A DNA stretch of 64,000 nucleotides from Bradyrhizobium sp. DOA9 (GTDB lineage: Bacteria > Pseudomonadota > Alphaproteobacteria > Rhizobiales > Xanthobacteraceae), in NCBI RefSeq assembly GCF_000617845.2, contig NZ_DF820425.1:6454741-6518740 (forward strand), read 5' to 3'. Both the position numbers and the translations under genes were made by a program. Shown here one piece after another: positions 24,681 to 34,429 of the stretch (the stretch's first letter is position 1; each line of letters opens with the position of its first letter). The notes under the pieces are model-generated. The model had not been told where the DNA came from, did not search any database, and was given only the letters and a program-made list of their open reading frames with translations.

Positions 24681-26690
24681 ATGCCTGTTGCGGATTTGAA
24701 ATCTCGTCTTGCCGTCGCGACGCGATTGTTTTGCGTTCCCGCCGACAATCCGGACCTGACGCGCGCGCAGTTCGACGCCTTCTCCAAGCAGATCCCGCTG
24801 CTCTACTTCATCCTCATCAGCAACACGATTGCGGTCGCCTACACCTATGTGAACGTGGCGCCGGACTGGTTGACGATGATCGTGCCGGCCGTGCTGACGG
24901 TGCTCGCGGCCTTACGGACCTTCTGGTGGCTGCGCCAGCGCCGGCTCGTGCGCAGCGATGCCGACATCCTGCGCAATCTGCGCGCCACCAACTGGCTGAC
25001 GCTGCCGATCGGTGCCGGCTTCACCGCCTGGTCCTTCGCGCTCTACCCCTACGGCGATCCCTTCGCCAAGAGCCAGGTCGCCTTCTACATGGCGGTCACC
25101 GTGATCGGCTGCATCTTCTCGCTGATGCATCTGCGCTCGGCGGCGCTGATCGTGACGCTGATTGTCGACGTGCCCTATGTGCTGTTCTTCTTCGCCACGG
25201 GCGAGCCGACGCTGAAGGCGATCGCGGTCAACAACCTCCTGGTGTCCGGCGCGATGGTGACGGTGCTGTTCATCTACTATCGCGACTTCGCCGATCTCGT
25301 CGCCAGCCGCAAGTCTCTGCTCGCGCAACAGGCGGCGACGCAGGCGCTCTCCGACGAGAACTTCCGCCTTGCCAATCTCGATTCCCTCACCGAGCTGCCG
25401 AACCGCCGCCGCTTCTTCGCCGAGCTGTCGAGCGCCTTCGCCGATGCCGAACGCAGGAAAGTTCGGGTCGCAGTCGGCATCATCGATCTCGACGGTTTCA
25501 AGCCGATCAACGACAATTATGGCCACTCGGTCGGAGACCGCGTCCTGATCGAAGCCGGCCGTCGCATACGCGAGGTCTGCGAGGGTTTTGGTCCGCAGCG
25601 GGTCGAATTCGCCCGGCTCGGCGGCGACGAGTTCGGCCTCGTCGTGTGCGGCGACCCCGAGGATGCGGATCTGTTGCGGCTCGGCCAGCGCATCGGCGAC
25701 CAGGTCAAGCTTCCCTACCAGCTCGACACTGCCCATACCGGGCTGTCCTGCTCGATCGGCTTTGCGTCGTTTCCGCAATCGGCAACGACCGCGGAAGCAC
25801 TCTACGAATGCGCCGACTATTCGCTCTATCACGCCAAGCGCCATCTGCGCGGCCGCACCGTGATCTTCTCGAGCGAGCTCGAGGCCGAGATCCGCAGCCG
25901 CGGAGTCATCGAGAATTTGCTGCGCACCGCCGATTTCGGCACCGAGATGGACCTGGTGTTCCAGCCGATCGTCGATGCCATGAGCGAGCACACCGCCGGC
26001 TTCGAGGTGCTGGCGCGCTGGCGCAGCGCCCGGCTCGGCCTGGTCTCTCCGGCCGATTTCATTCCGGCCGCCGAGCGCATCGGTCTGATCCGGCCGCTGA
26101 CGCAGGCGCTGCTGGTACGCGCACTCGCCGTCGCCCGGACGTGGCCCGACCACATCCGTCTGTCGTTCAACCTCTCCGCCCACGACGTCTGCGCGGCGGA
26201 GGGCATCCTGCCACTGATCGCCATCATCGAGAGAAGCGGTCTGCCGCCACACCGGATCGACTTCGAGATCACCGAGACCGCCGTCACCTTCGATTTCGTC
26301 CGCGCGCAGCAATCGATCGCAACGCTGAAGGCAATGGGCTGCGGCGTTTCGCTGGACGATTTCGGCACCGGCTATTCGTCGCTGAGCCACGTGCACCGGC
26401 TGCCGCTCGACAAGATCAAGGTCGACCGCAGCTTCGTTTCCGACGTCAACGAGAATCCCGTCAGCCACAAGATCATCAAGTCGCTCACCGGCCTCTGCGA
26501 CGACATAGAAATCGCCTGCGTCGTCGAGGGCGTCGAGACGCGTGCTCAGCTCGACACCCTGCGCCGCTTGGGGTGCGACTTCATCCAGGGTTATTATTTC
26601 GCCAAGCCCATGCCGGCCGATGCGATCGGCGACCATCTGGCGAAGGAGAGCCGGCGCCTCGACGCCACCGGGGCCAAGGTCGTGGCCTAA
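24681..26690 (+). CDS. Membrane-bound GGDEF-EAL cyclic-di-GMP protein
   Basis: A 669-residue protein with about five or six transmembrane helices (roughly 37-200) as a MASE-like sensor, a coiled segment, then a GGDEF domain (235-400) and an EAL domain (410-655). The GGDEF motif is intact at 314-318 (LGGDEFGLV), so cyclase activity is possible. The EAL domain has EVL in place of EAL in GFEVLARW, and keeps key residues in NLSAHD, ETAVTFD, DDFGTGYSSL, KIKVDRSF and EGVET, so phosphodiesterase activity is also likely. The ATG at 24681 begins MPVADLKSR. It sits between unrelated genes. Which activity dominates cannot be told. Confidence 0.92.
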   Translation: MPVADLKSRLAVATRLFCVPADNPDLTRAQFDAFSKQIPLLYFILISNTIAVAYTYVNVAPDWLTMIVPAVLTVLAALRTFWWLRQRRLVRSDADILRNLRATNWLTLPIGAGFTAWSFALYPYGDPFAKSQVAFYMAVTVIGCIFSLMHLRSAALIVTLIVDVPYVLFFFATGEPTLKAIAVNNLLVSGAMVTVLFIYYRDFADLVASRKSLLAQQAATQALSDENFRLANLDSLTELPNRRRFFAELSSAFADAERRKVRVAVGIIDLDGFKPINDNYGHSVGDRVLIEAGRRIREVCEGFGPQRVEFARLGGDEFGLVVCGDPEDADLLRLGQRIGDQVKLPYQLDTAHTGLSCSIGFASFPQSATTAEALYECADYSLYHAKRHLRGRTVIFSSELEAEIRSRGVIENLLRTADFGTEMDLVFQPIVDAMSEHTAGFEVLARWRSARLGLVSPADFIPAAERIGLIRPLTQALLVRALAVARTWPDHIRLSFNLSAHDVCAAEGILPLIAIIERSGLPPHRIDFEITETAVTFDFVRAQQSIATLKAMGCGVSLDDFGTGYSSLSHVHRLPLDKIKVDRSFVSDVNENPVSHKIIKSLTGLCDDIEIACVVEGVETRAQLDTLRRLGCDFIQGYYFAKPMPADAIGDHLAKESRRLDATGAKVVA

Positions 26691-26698
26691 AACCTCGT

Positions 26699-28369
26699 CT
26701 ACTTCGCCAGGCTCGGCAGATCGAGCCCCTTGTCGCGGGCGCAATCGATCGCGATGTCGTAGCCTGCATCGGCGTGGCGCATGACGCCGGTGGCGGGATC
26801 GTTCCACAGCACGCGCTCGATCCGCTTCGCAGCCTCGGGCGTGCCGTCGGCGACGATCACCATGCCGGCGTGCTGCGAATAGCCGATGCCGACGCCGCCG
26901 CCATGATGCAGCGACACCCAGGTCGCTCCGCTGGCGCAATTGAGCAGCGCATTGAGCAGCGGCCAGTCGGACACCGCGTCCGATCCGTCCTTCATCGCCT
27001 CGGTCTCGCGGTTGGGGCTCGCCACCGAGCCGCTGTCGAGATGATCGCGGCCGATCACGATTGGCGCCTTCAACTCGCCGCGCGCCACCATCTCGTTGAA
27101 GGCAAGGCCGAGGCGATGGCGATCGCCGAGACCGACCCAGCAGATCCGTGCCGGCAGGCCCTGGAACTTGATGCGCGCCTTCGCCATGTCGAGCCAATTG
27201 TGCAGATGCTTGTCGTCGGGCATCAGCTCCTTGACCTTGGCATCCGTCTTGAAGATGTCCTCGGGATCGCCCGACAGCGCGGCCCAGCGGAACGGCCCCA
27301 CGCCGCGGCAGAACAGCGGACGGATATAGGCGGGCACGAAGCCGGGGAAGTCGAACGCGTTCTTCAGGCCCATGTCCTGCGCCATCTGGCGGATATTGTT
27401 GCCGTAGTCGAGCGTCGGAATGCCCTGGGCATGGAAATCGAGCATGGCCTGGACATGCTCGACCATCGAGGTCTTCGAGGCGCGCTCGACGCCCTTCGGA
27501 TCGGACGCGCGCTTGGCCTCCCACTCGGCGAGCGTCCAGCCCTTCGGCAAGTAGCCGTTGATGGGATCGTGCGCACTGGTCTGGTCGGTGACGATATCGG
27601 GCTTGACCCCACGGCGGACCAGCTCAGGGAAGATCTCCGCGGCGTTGCCGAGCAGGCCGACTGAGACCGCCTTGTTCGTCTTCGCGGCGTCCGCCATGAT
27701 CGCGAGCGCTTCATCGAGCGTTGCAGCCTGCCGGTCGAGATAGCCGGTGCGCAAGCGCATCTCGATGCGGCTCGGCTGACATTCGACGGCGAGCATCGAC
27801 GCGCCCGCCATGGTCGCCGCCAGCGGCTGCGCGCCGCCCATGCCGCCGAGGCCGGCGGTCAGTATCCACTTGCCGGCGAGGCTGCCGCCATAGTGGCGAC
27901 GGCCGACCTCGACGAAGGTCTCGTAGGTGCCCTGCACGATGCCCTGGCTGCCGATATAGATCCAGGAGCCCGCCGTCATCTGGCCGTACATCATCAGGCC
28001 CTGGCGATCGAGCTCGTTGAAATGGTCGAGCGTCGCCCAATGCGGCACGATGTTGGAGTTGGCGATCAGCACGCGCGGCGCATCGGCATGGGTGCGGAAG
28101 ACACCGACGGGCTTGCCGGACTGCACCAGCAGCGTCTGGTCGGCTTCGAGGTTGCGCAGCGCCGCGACGATCCGGTCGAAACTCTCCCAGTCGCGTGCCG
28201 CCCGGCCGATGCCGCCATAGACGACGAGCTCGCTCGGGCGCTCCGCGACGTCGGGATCGAGATTGTTCATCAGCATGCGCAGCGGGGCTTCCGTGAGCCA
28301 GCTCTTGGCGCTGATGTCGCTGCCGCGGGGCGCGCGGATGGTGCGGTCATTGTCCAGTCGGCGGTTCAT
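26699..28369 (-). CDS. hutU: Urocanate hydratase HutU
   Basis: A 556-residue cytoplasmic enzyme converting urocanate to imidazolonepropionate, using tightly bound NAD as an electrophile. Family motifs: GLGGMGGAQP in the NAD site, the segment PAYIRPLFCRGVGPFRW with the conserved Cys, and DHLDSGSVASPNRETEAM near the end. AAGAGG lies just before the ATG at 28369. It follows hutH by 10 bases on the same strand and is the last gene of a hutI-hutH-hutU operon. It would be repressed by HutC through the palindrome at 31.19 kb. Confidence 0.97.
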   Translation of the reverse strand: MNRRLDNDRTIRAPRGSDISAKSWLTEAPLRMLMNNLDPDVAERPSELVVYGGIGRAARDWESFDRIVAALRNLEADQTLLVQSGKPVGVFRTHADAPRVLIANSNIVPHWATLDHFNELDRQGLMMYGQMTAGSWIYIGSQGIVQGTYETFVEVGRRHYGGSLAGKWILTAGLGGMGGAQPLAATMAGASMLAVECQPSRIEMRLRTGYLDRQAATLDEALAIMADAAKTNKAVSVGLLGNAAEIFPELVRRGVKPDIVTDQTSAHDPINGYLPKGWTLAEWEAKRASDPKGVERASKTSMVEHVQAMLDFHAQGIPTLDYGNNIRQMAQDMGLKNAFDFPGFVPAYIRPLFCRGVGPFRWAALSGDPEDIFKTDAKVKELMPDDKHLHNWLDMAKARIKFQGLPARICWVGLGDRHRLGLAFNEMVARGELKAPIVIGRDHLDSGSVASPNRETEAMKDGSDAVSDWPLLNALLNCASGATWVSLHHGGGVGIGYSQHAGMVIVADGTPEAAKRIERVLWNDPATGVMRHADAGYDIAIDCARDKGLDLPSLAK

Positions 28370-28379
28370 GTGGACCTCT

Positions 28380-29939
28380 TCAGGCGAGTCGCGGAAACGG
28401 ATCGATGTGAAGCCTTGCGAGCGCAGCAGCCGGAAGCGCATCGGCTTCGATCAATGCAGCGGCCTTGGCGAGATCGCCGGCCATGTAGCGATCGGCCCCG
28501 AGCGCAGGCACCTGCTCACGCAACGCGGCGATGACGGCGACCAGCGGCGCGCTGGTCGCATGCGGCGCGCGCAGCGTGATGCCCTGGGCCGCGACCAGAA
28601 GCTCGATGCCGAGAATGGCGGCGAGGTTGTCGGCCATGTCGGACAGACGCCGCGCGGCATGCGCAGCCATCGAGACATGGTCTTCCTGGTTGGCGCTGGT
28701 CGGCGTCGAATCGATCGAGCATGCGAGTGCACGCTGCTTGTTCTCGGCATAGAGCGCGGCCGCCGTCACCTCGGCGATCATGAAGCCGGAGTTGATGCCG
28801 GGATCGGGCGTGAGGAACGGCGGCAGGCCGAAATTGAGCGCGGGATCGACCAGCGTCGCGATGCGCCGCTCGCTGATCGCGCCGATTTCCGACAGCGCCA
28901 GCGCGAGCGCATCGGCGGCGAAGGCGACCGGCTCGGCGTGGAAATTGCCGCCGGAGACGATCTCGCCGGTCTCGACCAGCACCAGCGGATTGTCGGTGAC
29001 GGCGTTGGCCTCGACGATCAGCGTGCGCGCGGCTTGGGTTATCAGGTCGAGGGCCGCGCCTGCGACCTGCGGCTGGCAGCGCAGGCAATAGGGATCCTGC
29101 ACACGCTCGTCGCCTTCGAGGTGTGAGAGGCGGATGTCGCTGCCATCGAGCAATGCAGTCAGCGTCGCGGCCGCCGCGATCTGGCCGGCGTGGCCGCGCA
29201 GCGCCTGAATTTCAGGGCGGAACGGTGCCGTCGAGGCCATCGCCGCATCCACCGACAGCGCGCCGGTTACGAGTGCGGCGCGGGCGAGGCGATATGCGCG
29301 CAACACGCCTGAGAGGGCGTAGGCGGTCGAGAATTGCGTGCCGTTGATCAGCGCGAGGCCTTCCTTCGGCCCGAGGGTCAGCGGCGTGAGGCCGGCGGCG
29401 GCGAGTGCCTCGCTGCCGGACACGATCTTGCCATCGACGGTCGCCTGCCCCTCGCCGATCATCACGGCCGTCATATGCGCGAGCGGTGCCAGATCGCCGG
29501 AGGCGCCGACCGAGCCTTGCCGCGGCACCAGCGGATAGACGCCACGGGCCAGCATGTCCTGTAACTGCTCGATCACCGCGCGGCGCACCCCGGAGGCGCC
29601 GCGGCCGAGCGAGACGATCTTCAGCGCCATCATCAGGCGGACGATCGGCTCCGGTGTCGGCTGGCCGACGCCGCAGCAATGCGAGACGATCAGGTTGCGC
29701 TGGAGCAGCGCGGTCTGGTCCGGCGGGATGCGCTTCGACGCCAGCTTCCCGAAGCCGGTATTGATGCCGTAGACGGGAACGTCCGCCTGCGCGGCCCGCG
29801 TCACGATCTGCGCAGCCGCCTCGACCCGCGGCCAGAACGAGGGATCGAGCACGACGGGGGCGCCTTCGAGCACGCGCGCGAGATCGTCGAGGTTCACCGT
29901 TCCCGGCTTGACGACGATCGCTGTCTCCTGCTCCGTCAC
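28380..29939 (-). CDS. hutH: Histidine ammonia-lyase HutH
   Basis: A 519-residue enzyme that deaminates histidine to urocanate. The Ala-Ser-Gly triad that self-cyclises into the MIO cofactor is in GSVGASGDLAPLAHM. The N-terminal YGINTGFGKLA segment and the FLTPDPGINSGFM segment are also typical. Start: GTG 29939 is chosen because GGAGGGG lies 3 bases upstream and it overlaps the hutI stop in a GTGA arrangement, which suggests coupled translation. An ATG four codons earlier (29951) has no ribosome site. Confidence 0.96.
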   Translation of the reverse strand: MTEQETAIVVKPGTVNLDDLARVLEGAPVVLDPSFWPRVEAAAQIVTRAAQADVPVYGINTGFGKLASKRIPPDQTALLQRNLIVSHCCGVGQPTPEPIVRLMMALKIVSLGRGASGVRRAVIEQLQDMLARGVYPLVPRQGSVGASGDLAPLAHMTAVMIGEGQATVDGKIVSGSEALAAAGLTPLTLGPKEGLALINGTQFSTAYALSGVLRAYRLARAALVTGALSVDAAMASTAPFRPEIQALRGHAGQIAAAATLTALLDGSDIRLSHLEGDERVQDPYCLRCQPQVAGAALDLITQAARTLIVEANAVTDNPLVLVETGEIVSGGNFHAEPVAFAADALALALSEIGAISERRIATLVDPALNFGLPPFLTPDPGINSGFMIAEVTAAALYAENKQRALACSIDSTPTSANQEDHVSMAAHAARRLSDMADNLAAILGIELLVAAQGITLRAPHATSAPLVAVIAALREQVPALGADRYMAGDLAKAAALIEADALPAAALARLHIDPFPRLA

Positions 29940-31150
29940 TGTCCCCTCCATACCCGCTTGTGCAGCGGATTGAAGCCGATGCGGTAGACCAGCTCGGCCG
30001 GGCGCTCGATCTCCCAGATCGCAAGGTCGCACCATTTGCCGGCTTCCAATATGCCGGTCTCATTCAACAGGCCAAGCGCGCGCGCGCCTTCACGGGTGAC
30101 GCCGGCCAGGCACTCGGCCACGTTCATCCGGAACAAGGTCGCGCCCATGTTCATCGCGAGCAGCAGCGAGGTCAGCGGCGAGCTGCCGGGATTGCAGTCT
30201 GTCGCCAGCGCCATCGGAACGCCATGCTTGCGGAACGTCTCGACCGGCGGCTTCTGCGTCTCGCGAATGAAGTAGAATGCGCCGGGCAGCAGCACGGCCA
30301 CTGTGCCGGCTCTCGCCATGGCGGCGGCGCCGACCTCATCGGTGTGCTCGAGATGATCGGCCGAGAGTGCCGAGAATTTCGCGGCAAGCGCCGCGCCGCC
30401 GAGATTCGAGAGCTGGTCGGCATGGAGCTTGACCGGCAGGCCAAGTCCCCTCGCCGTTTCGAACACAAGCGCGGTCTGCTCGGCGGAGAATGCGATGCCT
30501 TCCATGAATGCATCGACGGCATCGGCGAGGCCAGCATTGGCAACTGCGGGCAGCATCTCCTTGCAGACGAGATCGATGTAGCGGTCCTTGTCGCCACCGG
30601 CTTCCACCGGCAGCGCATGCGCGCCCAGGAACGACGTGCGGATCGTAACCGGCCGCGCGCGGCCGAGGCTCCGCGCCGCCGCAAGCTGTCGCATCTCGGT
30701 TTCGGTGTCGAGGCCGTAGCCGGACTTGATCTCGACCGTGGTCGCGCCCTCAGCCGTCAGCGCGTCGAGCCGCGGCAGCGCGCCTGCGGCGAGCCCGGCT
30801 TCGCTGGCCTGGCGCGTTGCCGCCACGGTCGAGACGATGCCGCCGCCGGCGCGCGCAATCTCCTCGTAGCTCGCCCCCTTCAGGCGCAGCTCGAATTCGT
30901 GCGCGCGGTTGCCGCCATAGACCAGATGGGTGTGGCAGTCGACGAGACCGGGCGTGATCCAGCGCCCCTCGCAATCAATCCGCTCGATCGCGTCGGCGTC
31001 GAGCGGAAAATCCGCTTTAGCGCCCGCATAGACGATGCGGCCGCCGCGTGCGGCGATGACACCATGCTCGATCTCGCCAAGATCGGGACGATCGACCCGC
31101 ATCGTCGCGAGGCGGGCATTATGCCAGATCCGGTCGAAGCGCTCTGCCAT
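29936..31150 (-). CDS. hutI: Imidazolonepropionase HutI
   Basis: A 404-residue metal-dependent hydrolase opening imidazolonepropionate to formiminoglutamate. The metal motif HTH lies in GLVDCHTHLVYGG, further ligands in HADQLSN and DHLEH, and the catalytic Asp in ALATDCNPGS. The ATG at 31150 gives the usual family length. It is the first gene of the minus-strand hut operon and starts about 33 bases from the HutC-type palindrome. Its stop overlaps the hutH start. Confidence 0.97.
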   Translation of the reverse strand: MAERFDRIWHNARLATMRVDRPDLGEIEHGVIAARGGRIVYAGAKADFPLDADAIERIDCEGRWITPGLVDCHTHLVYGGNRAHEFELRLKGASYEEIARAGGGIVSTVAATRQASEAGLAAGALPRLDALTAEGATTVEIKSGYGLDTETEMRQLAAARSLGRARPVTIRTSFLGAHALPVEAGGDKDRYIDLVCKEMLPAVANAGLADAVDAFMEGIAFSAEQTALVFETARGLGLPVKLHADQLSNLGGAALAAKFSALSADHLEHTDEVGAAAMARAGTVAVLLPGAFYFIRETQKPPVETFRKHGVPMALATDCNPGSSPLTSLLLAMNMGATLFRMNVAECLAGVTREGARALGLLNETGILEAGKWCDLAIWEIERPAELVYRIGFNPLHKRVWRGQ

Positions 31151-31182
31151 GCGGGTATCCGTTCGCCCTGGGGATGCTTGAC

Positions 31183-31202
31183 TTATATGTCTAGACATAT
31201 AA
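31183..31202. promoter_or_regulatory. 20-bp perfect palindrome, HutC operator
   Basis: The sequence TTATATGTCTAGACATATAA is a perfect inverted repeat in the 87-base gap between divergent hutI and hutF. Its core GTCTAGAC fits the GT-N-TA-N-AC form reported for HutC-branch GntR regulators. A TTGACT hexamer (31178-31183) touches its left edge and TATAAT (31198-31203) lies in its right arm, so bound HutC should block promoters in both directions. Relief by urocanate is the known mode for HutC. Confidence 0.85.
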
Positions 31203-31237
31203 TCGTACGGCGGTTCTGTCCAGCCGGCGTGTAGGTC

Positions 31238-32596
31238 ATGACCCGACTGCATTTCGCTTCCGCGCTCCTGCCTTCGGGCTGGGCCAATGACGTGCAGGTG
31301 GTGATCGCCGCCGGCGCGATCGCGGCGGTGACGGCGGGCGTGGCGCCGGCCGCCGGCGACGAACGCCACGCCATCGCGCTTCCGGGACTTGCAAGCCTGC
31401 ACAGCCACGCGTTCCAGCGCGGCATGGCGGGTCTGGCGGAGCTGCGCGGCGATTCCACCGACACGTTCTGGACCTGGCGCGAGACGATGTATCGCTTCGC
31501 GCTGGCGATGACGCCCGACGACGTCGCTTCCGTGGCGACGCTGCTCTATGTCGAAATGCTCGAGCAGGGTTTTACCCGCGTCGGCGAATTCCACTATCTG
31601 CACCACGACCGCGACGGCTCGCCCTACGCGGACCCCGCCGAGATGGCCGCGCGGATTGCAGAGGCCGTTGAAGCCTCGGGCATCGCGCTGACGCTGCTGC
31701 CGAGCTTCTATGCGCACGGCTCGTTTGGAGGCGCAGCGCCGCATGAAGGGCAGCGCCGCTTCATCTGCTCGGTCGATCAGTTCGCCGCATTGATGACGGC
31801 ATCGCGGAAGGTTATCGCGCACTTGCCCGGCGCCAATATCGGCATCGCACCGCACAGCTTGCGCGCGGTGACGCCGGACGAGCTCGCCGCGATCGTTCCA
31901 CTGGCCGAGGGCGGGCCGGTGCACATTCATGCCGCCGAGCAGGTGAAGGAGGTCGAGGATTGCCTCGCCTGGTCGGGCCAGCGTCCGGTGCAATGGCTGC
32001 TGGAGCACGCCCCGCTCGATCGGCGCTGGTGCCTCATTCACGCGACCCACATGACGAATGAGGAAGTGACGGCGTTCGCCAGGACCGGCGCCGTGGCGGG
32101 CCTCTGTCCCATCACGGAAGCGAGCCTCGGCGACGGCATTTTTTCGGCACGGGAGTTCGTCGACGCCGGCGGCATTTTCGGCGTCGGTACCGATTCCAAC
32201 GTGTTGATCGGCGCCGCCGACGAATTGCGCCAGCTCGAATACGGCCAGCGGCTCAAGCACCGCCAGCGCAACGTGCTCTCCGGCGGCGCCGGCCGCTCGA
32301 CCGGACGCGCGCTGTTCGACGGGGCGCTCGGCGGGGGCGCGCGGGCGCTGGCACAAACGGCCGGCGGCCTTGTGCAAGGCGCACGCGCCGATATCGTCAC
32401 GCTCGACACGGCGCATCCATCGCTGGCAGGGCGCGCGCATGATGCCGTCATCGACGGCTGGATCTTCGCCGCCGGCGGCGCCGCCATCGATTGCGTCTGG
32501 GCCGGTGGCCGCAAGGTGGTCGAGGGCGGTCGGCATGGATTGCGCCAGGCCGCACGTGAGCGCTTCAACGCATCGATGCGGAGGCTGGTCGCATGA
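31238..32596 (+). CDS. hutF: Formimidoylglutamate deiminase HutF
   Basis: A 452-residue amidohydrolase-superfamily enzyme releasing ammonia from N-formimidoylglutamate to give N-formylglutamate. The metal site HSH appears in LASLHSHAFQRG, with further ligands in HIHAAEQ and HATHM and the catalytic Asp in GVGTDSNV. Use of HutF rather than HutE defines the two-step branch of histidine breakdown, which then needs an N-formylglutamate amidohydrolase (HutG). Its stop overlaps the hutC start (ATGA). The ribosome site is weak (AGG). Confidence 0.96.
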   Translation: MTRLHFASALLPSGWANDVQVVIAAGAIAAVTAGVAPAAGDERHAIALPGLASLHSHAFQRGMAGLAELRGDSTDTFWTWRETMYRFALAMTPDDVASVATLLYVEMLEQGFTRVGEFHYLHHDRDGSPYADPAEMAARIAEAVEASGIALTLLPSFYAHGSFGGAAPHEGQRRFICSVDQFAALMTASRKVIAHLPGANIGIAPHSLRAVTPDELAAIVPLAEGGPVHIHAAEQVKEVEDCLAWSGQRPVQWLLEHAPLDRRWCLIHATHMTNEEVTAFARTGAVAGLCPITEASLGDGIFSAREFVDAGGIFGVGTDSNVLIGAADELRQLEYGQRLKHRQRNVLSGGAGRSTGRALFDGALGGGARALAQTAGGLVQGARADIVTLDTAHPSLAGRAHDAVIDGWIFAAGGAAIDCVWAGGRKVVEGGRHGLRQAARERFNASMRRLVA

Positions 32597-33318
32597 GCCT
32601 CGTCACCGACGCCGACAAGCCGACGCTCTACAAGCGCATCCGCGCCGACATCGAGAAGCGCATCCTGACCGGCGAATGGCCGCCCGGCCATCGCATTCCC
32701 TTCGAGCACGAGTTGGTCGCGCGCTACGGCTGCTCGCGCATGACCGTGAACAAGGCCTTGTCTGAGCTGGCGCAGGCCGACCTGATCGAGCGGCGGCGGC
32801 GCGCCGGCTCGTTCGTGCGCCGGCCGCAGCATCAGTCGGCGGTGCTCAAGATCGCCGACATCCGCGCCGAGATCACCGCGCTTGGCCGCGCTTACGGCTA
32901 CGAGCTGATCGGCCGCAAGCTGCGCGCGGCGACCGCCGCCGACCGCGACCGCCTCGGCGTCAAGAAGGCCGGCAAGGTCGTCGCCATCACCTGCCGGCAT
33001 AGCGCCGACAAGGTCCCGTTCGCGGTCGAGGACAGGCTGATCGATCTGTCGTCCGTGCCTGATGCCGCGACTGCCGATTTCGCGCGCGAGCCGCCCGGCT
33101 CGTGGCTGCTTCACCATGTCCCATGGACCGAGGCCGAGCATACGATCAGTGCCATCGTTGCGGACGACCGCACGGCGGAAGCGCTCGACATCGCCGTCGG
33201 CGCACCCTGCCTCGTGATCGACCGCTACACCTGGCGCAGCGCCCGCACCATCACCGCGGTGCGCCTGCTCTATCCCGGTGACTCTCACCGCCTTGTCGCC
33301 CGATTCAAGGGAGGCTGA
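32593..33318 (+). CDS. hutC: Histidine utilisation repressor HutC (GntR family)
   Basis: A 241-residue regulator. The N-terminal winged helix spans about 10-78 (LYKRIRADIEKRIL, then ELVARYGCSRMTVNKALSEL). The C-terminal UTRA ligand domain follows (90-235) and in HutC senses urocanate. It is translationally coupled to hutF, and its probable target, the perfect palindrome at 31183-31202, lies upstream of the same operon, giving autoregulation. Confidence 0.95.
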   Translation: MSLVTDADKPTLYKRIRADIEKRILTGEWPPGHRIPFEHELVARYGCSRMTVNKALSELAQADLIERRRRAGSFVRRPQHQSAVLKIADIRAEITALGRAYGYELIGRKLRAATAADRDRLGVKKAGKVVAITCRHSADKVPFAVEDRLIDLSSVPDAATADFAREPPGSWLLHHVPWTEAEHTISAIVADDRTAEALDIAVGAPCLVIDRYTWRSARTITAVRLLYPGDSHRLVARFKGG

Positions 33319-33423
33319 GAGGACATGTCGGCACAATTCGTGCAACGCATCGGGCAACGGTCCAGGTGGGCCGACAATGAGCAACAGGACGTCAAACCAT
33401 CGATCGGCAAGAGGACGAAAATC

Positions 33424-34368
33424 ATGCGTAGTTCGACAGTATTTGCGACAATCATTGCCCTCGCGGCGGCCACTCCCGTGCTCGCCGACGACGTCAAGGT
33501 CGGCGTCGGCATCTCCGGCTGGACCGGCTTCGCGCCGCTGACGCTGGCCAAGGAGGCCGGCATCTTCAAGAAGAACGGGCTCGACGTCACCATCAAGAAG
33601 ATCCCGCAGAAGGACCGCCATCTCGCCATCGCCTCCGGCGACATCCAATGCGCGGCGACCACGGTCGAGACCTGGATTTCCTGGAACGCCAACGGCGTCG
33701 CGACCAAGCAGATCTTCCAGCTCGACAAGAGCTACGGCGCCGACGGCATGGCCGTGCGCAACGACGTCGCCGCGATCAAGGACCTGAAGGGCAAGACCGT
33801 CGCCGCCTCCGCGCCCGGCACCTCGCCCTACTTCGCGCTGGCCTGGATGCTGAAGAAGAACGGCCTCACCACCAAGGACGTCACGATCGTCAACCTCGAG
33901 CCGGCTGCGGCCGCGCAGGCCTTCGTCTCCGGCCAGAACGATGCCGCGATGACTTATGAGCCCTATCTGTCGACCGTGCGTGCCGCGCCCGACAAGGGCA
34001 AGATCATCGCGACCACGCTCGACTATCCGATGGTCATGGACACGTTCGGCTGCACGCCGAAATTCCTCACCGATAATCCCAAGGCCGCCAAGGCCCTCGC
34101 CGACAGCTATTTCGAGGCGATCGACATGATCGCCAAGGACCAGGCCAAGTCCTACGAGATCATGGGCGCCGACGTGAAGCAGACCGGCGAGCAGTTCGGC
34201 AACTCGGCGAAATATCTGCGCTGGCAGGACAAGGCCGCGAACCAGAAGTTCTTCGCCGGCGACTTCCTGACCTTCAACAAGGAGGCTGCCGAGCTGCTGC
34301 TCGAGATCGGCATCATCAAGGCCGCGCCGAAGGTCGAGGACCTCTACGACGCGAGCTTCATCAAGTAA
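33424..34368 (+). CDS. ABC transporter substrate-binding protein (NMT1/TauA-like)
   Basis: A 314-residue exported binding protein; the signal peptide ends near VLAD (residue 20). The mature part has the NMT1/SsuA/TauA two-lobe layout (KVGVGISGWTGFAPLTLAKE, then GTSPYFALAWML). The ATG at 33424 is chosen because the signal starts there and GAGGA lies 8 bases upstream; an ATG at 33325 would bury the signal behind 33 residues. It follows hutC by about 100 bases and is followed by a permease and an ATPase. Histidine, urocanate or a related compound is a likely ligand from context. Confidence 0.88.
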   Translation: MRSSTVFATIIALAAATPVLADDVKVGVGISGWTGFAPLTLAKEAGIFKKNGLDVTIKKIPQKDRHLAIASGDIQCAATTVETWISWNANGVATKQIFQLDKSYGADGMAVRNDVAAIKDLKGKTVAASAPGTSPYFALAWMLKKNGLTTKDVTIVNLEPAAAAQAFVSGQNDAAMTYEPYLSTVRAAPDKGKIIATTLDYPMVMDTFGCTPKFLTDNPKAAKALADSYFEAIDMIAKDQAKSYEIMGADVKQTGEQFGNSAKYLRWQDKAANQKFFAGDFLTFNKEAAELLLEIGIIKAAPKVEDLYDASFIK

Positions 34369-34381
34369 CTCTTCTCGAGCT

Positions 34382-34408
34382 GCCGGTTCCGCCTCGGGCG
34401 GAGCCGGC
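34382..34408 (+). terminator. Hairpin between binding-protein and permease genes
   Basis: Arms GCCGGTTCCGCC (34382-34393) and GGCGGAGCCGGC (34397-34408) pair with one G-T. No T-run follows. Such stems after a binding-protein gene commonly let that protein be made in excess over the membrane parts. Confidence 0.6.
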
Positions 34409-34429
34409 GCACCATTCGGATACGGTTTG

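Noticed and set aside
24912..27524. 870-codon open frame on the minus strand opposite the GGDEF-EAL gene and hutU
   Set aside because: It overlaps two well-supported genes, and its product is Arg/Ala/Asp-rich shadow sequence without domains. High-GC third positions create such frames.
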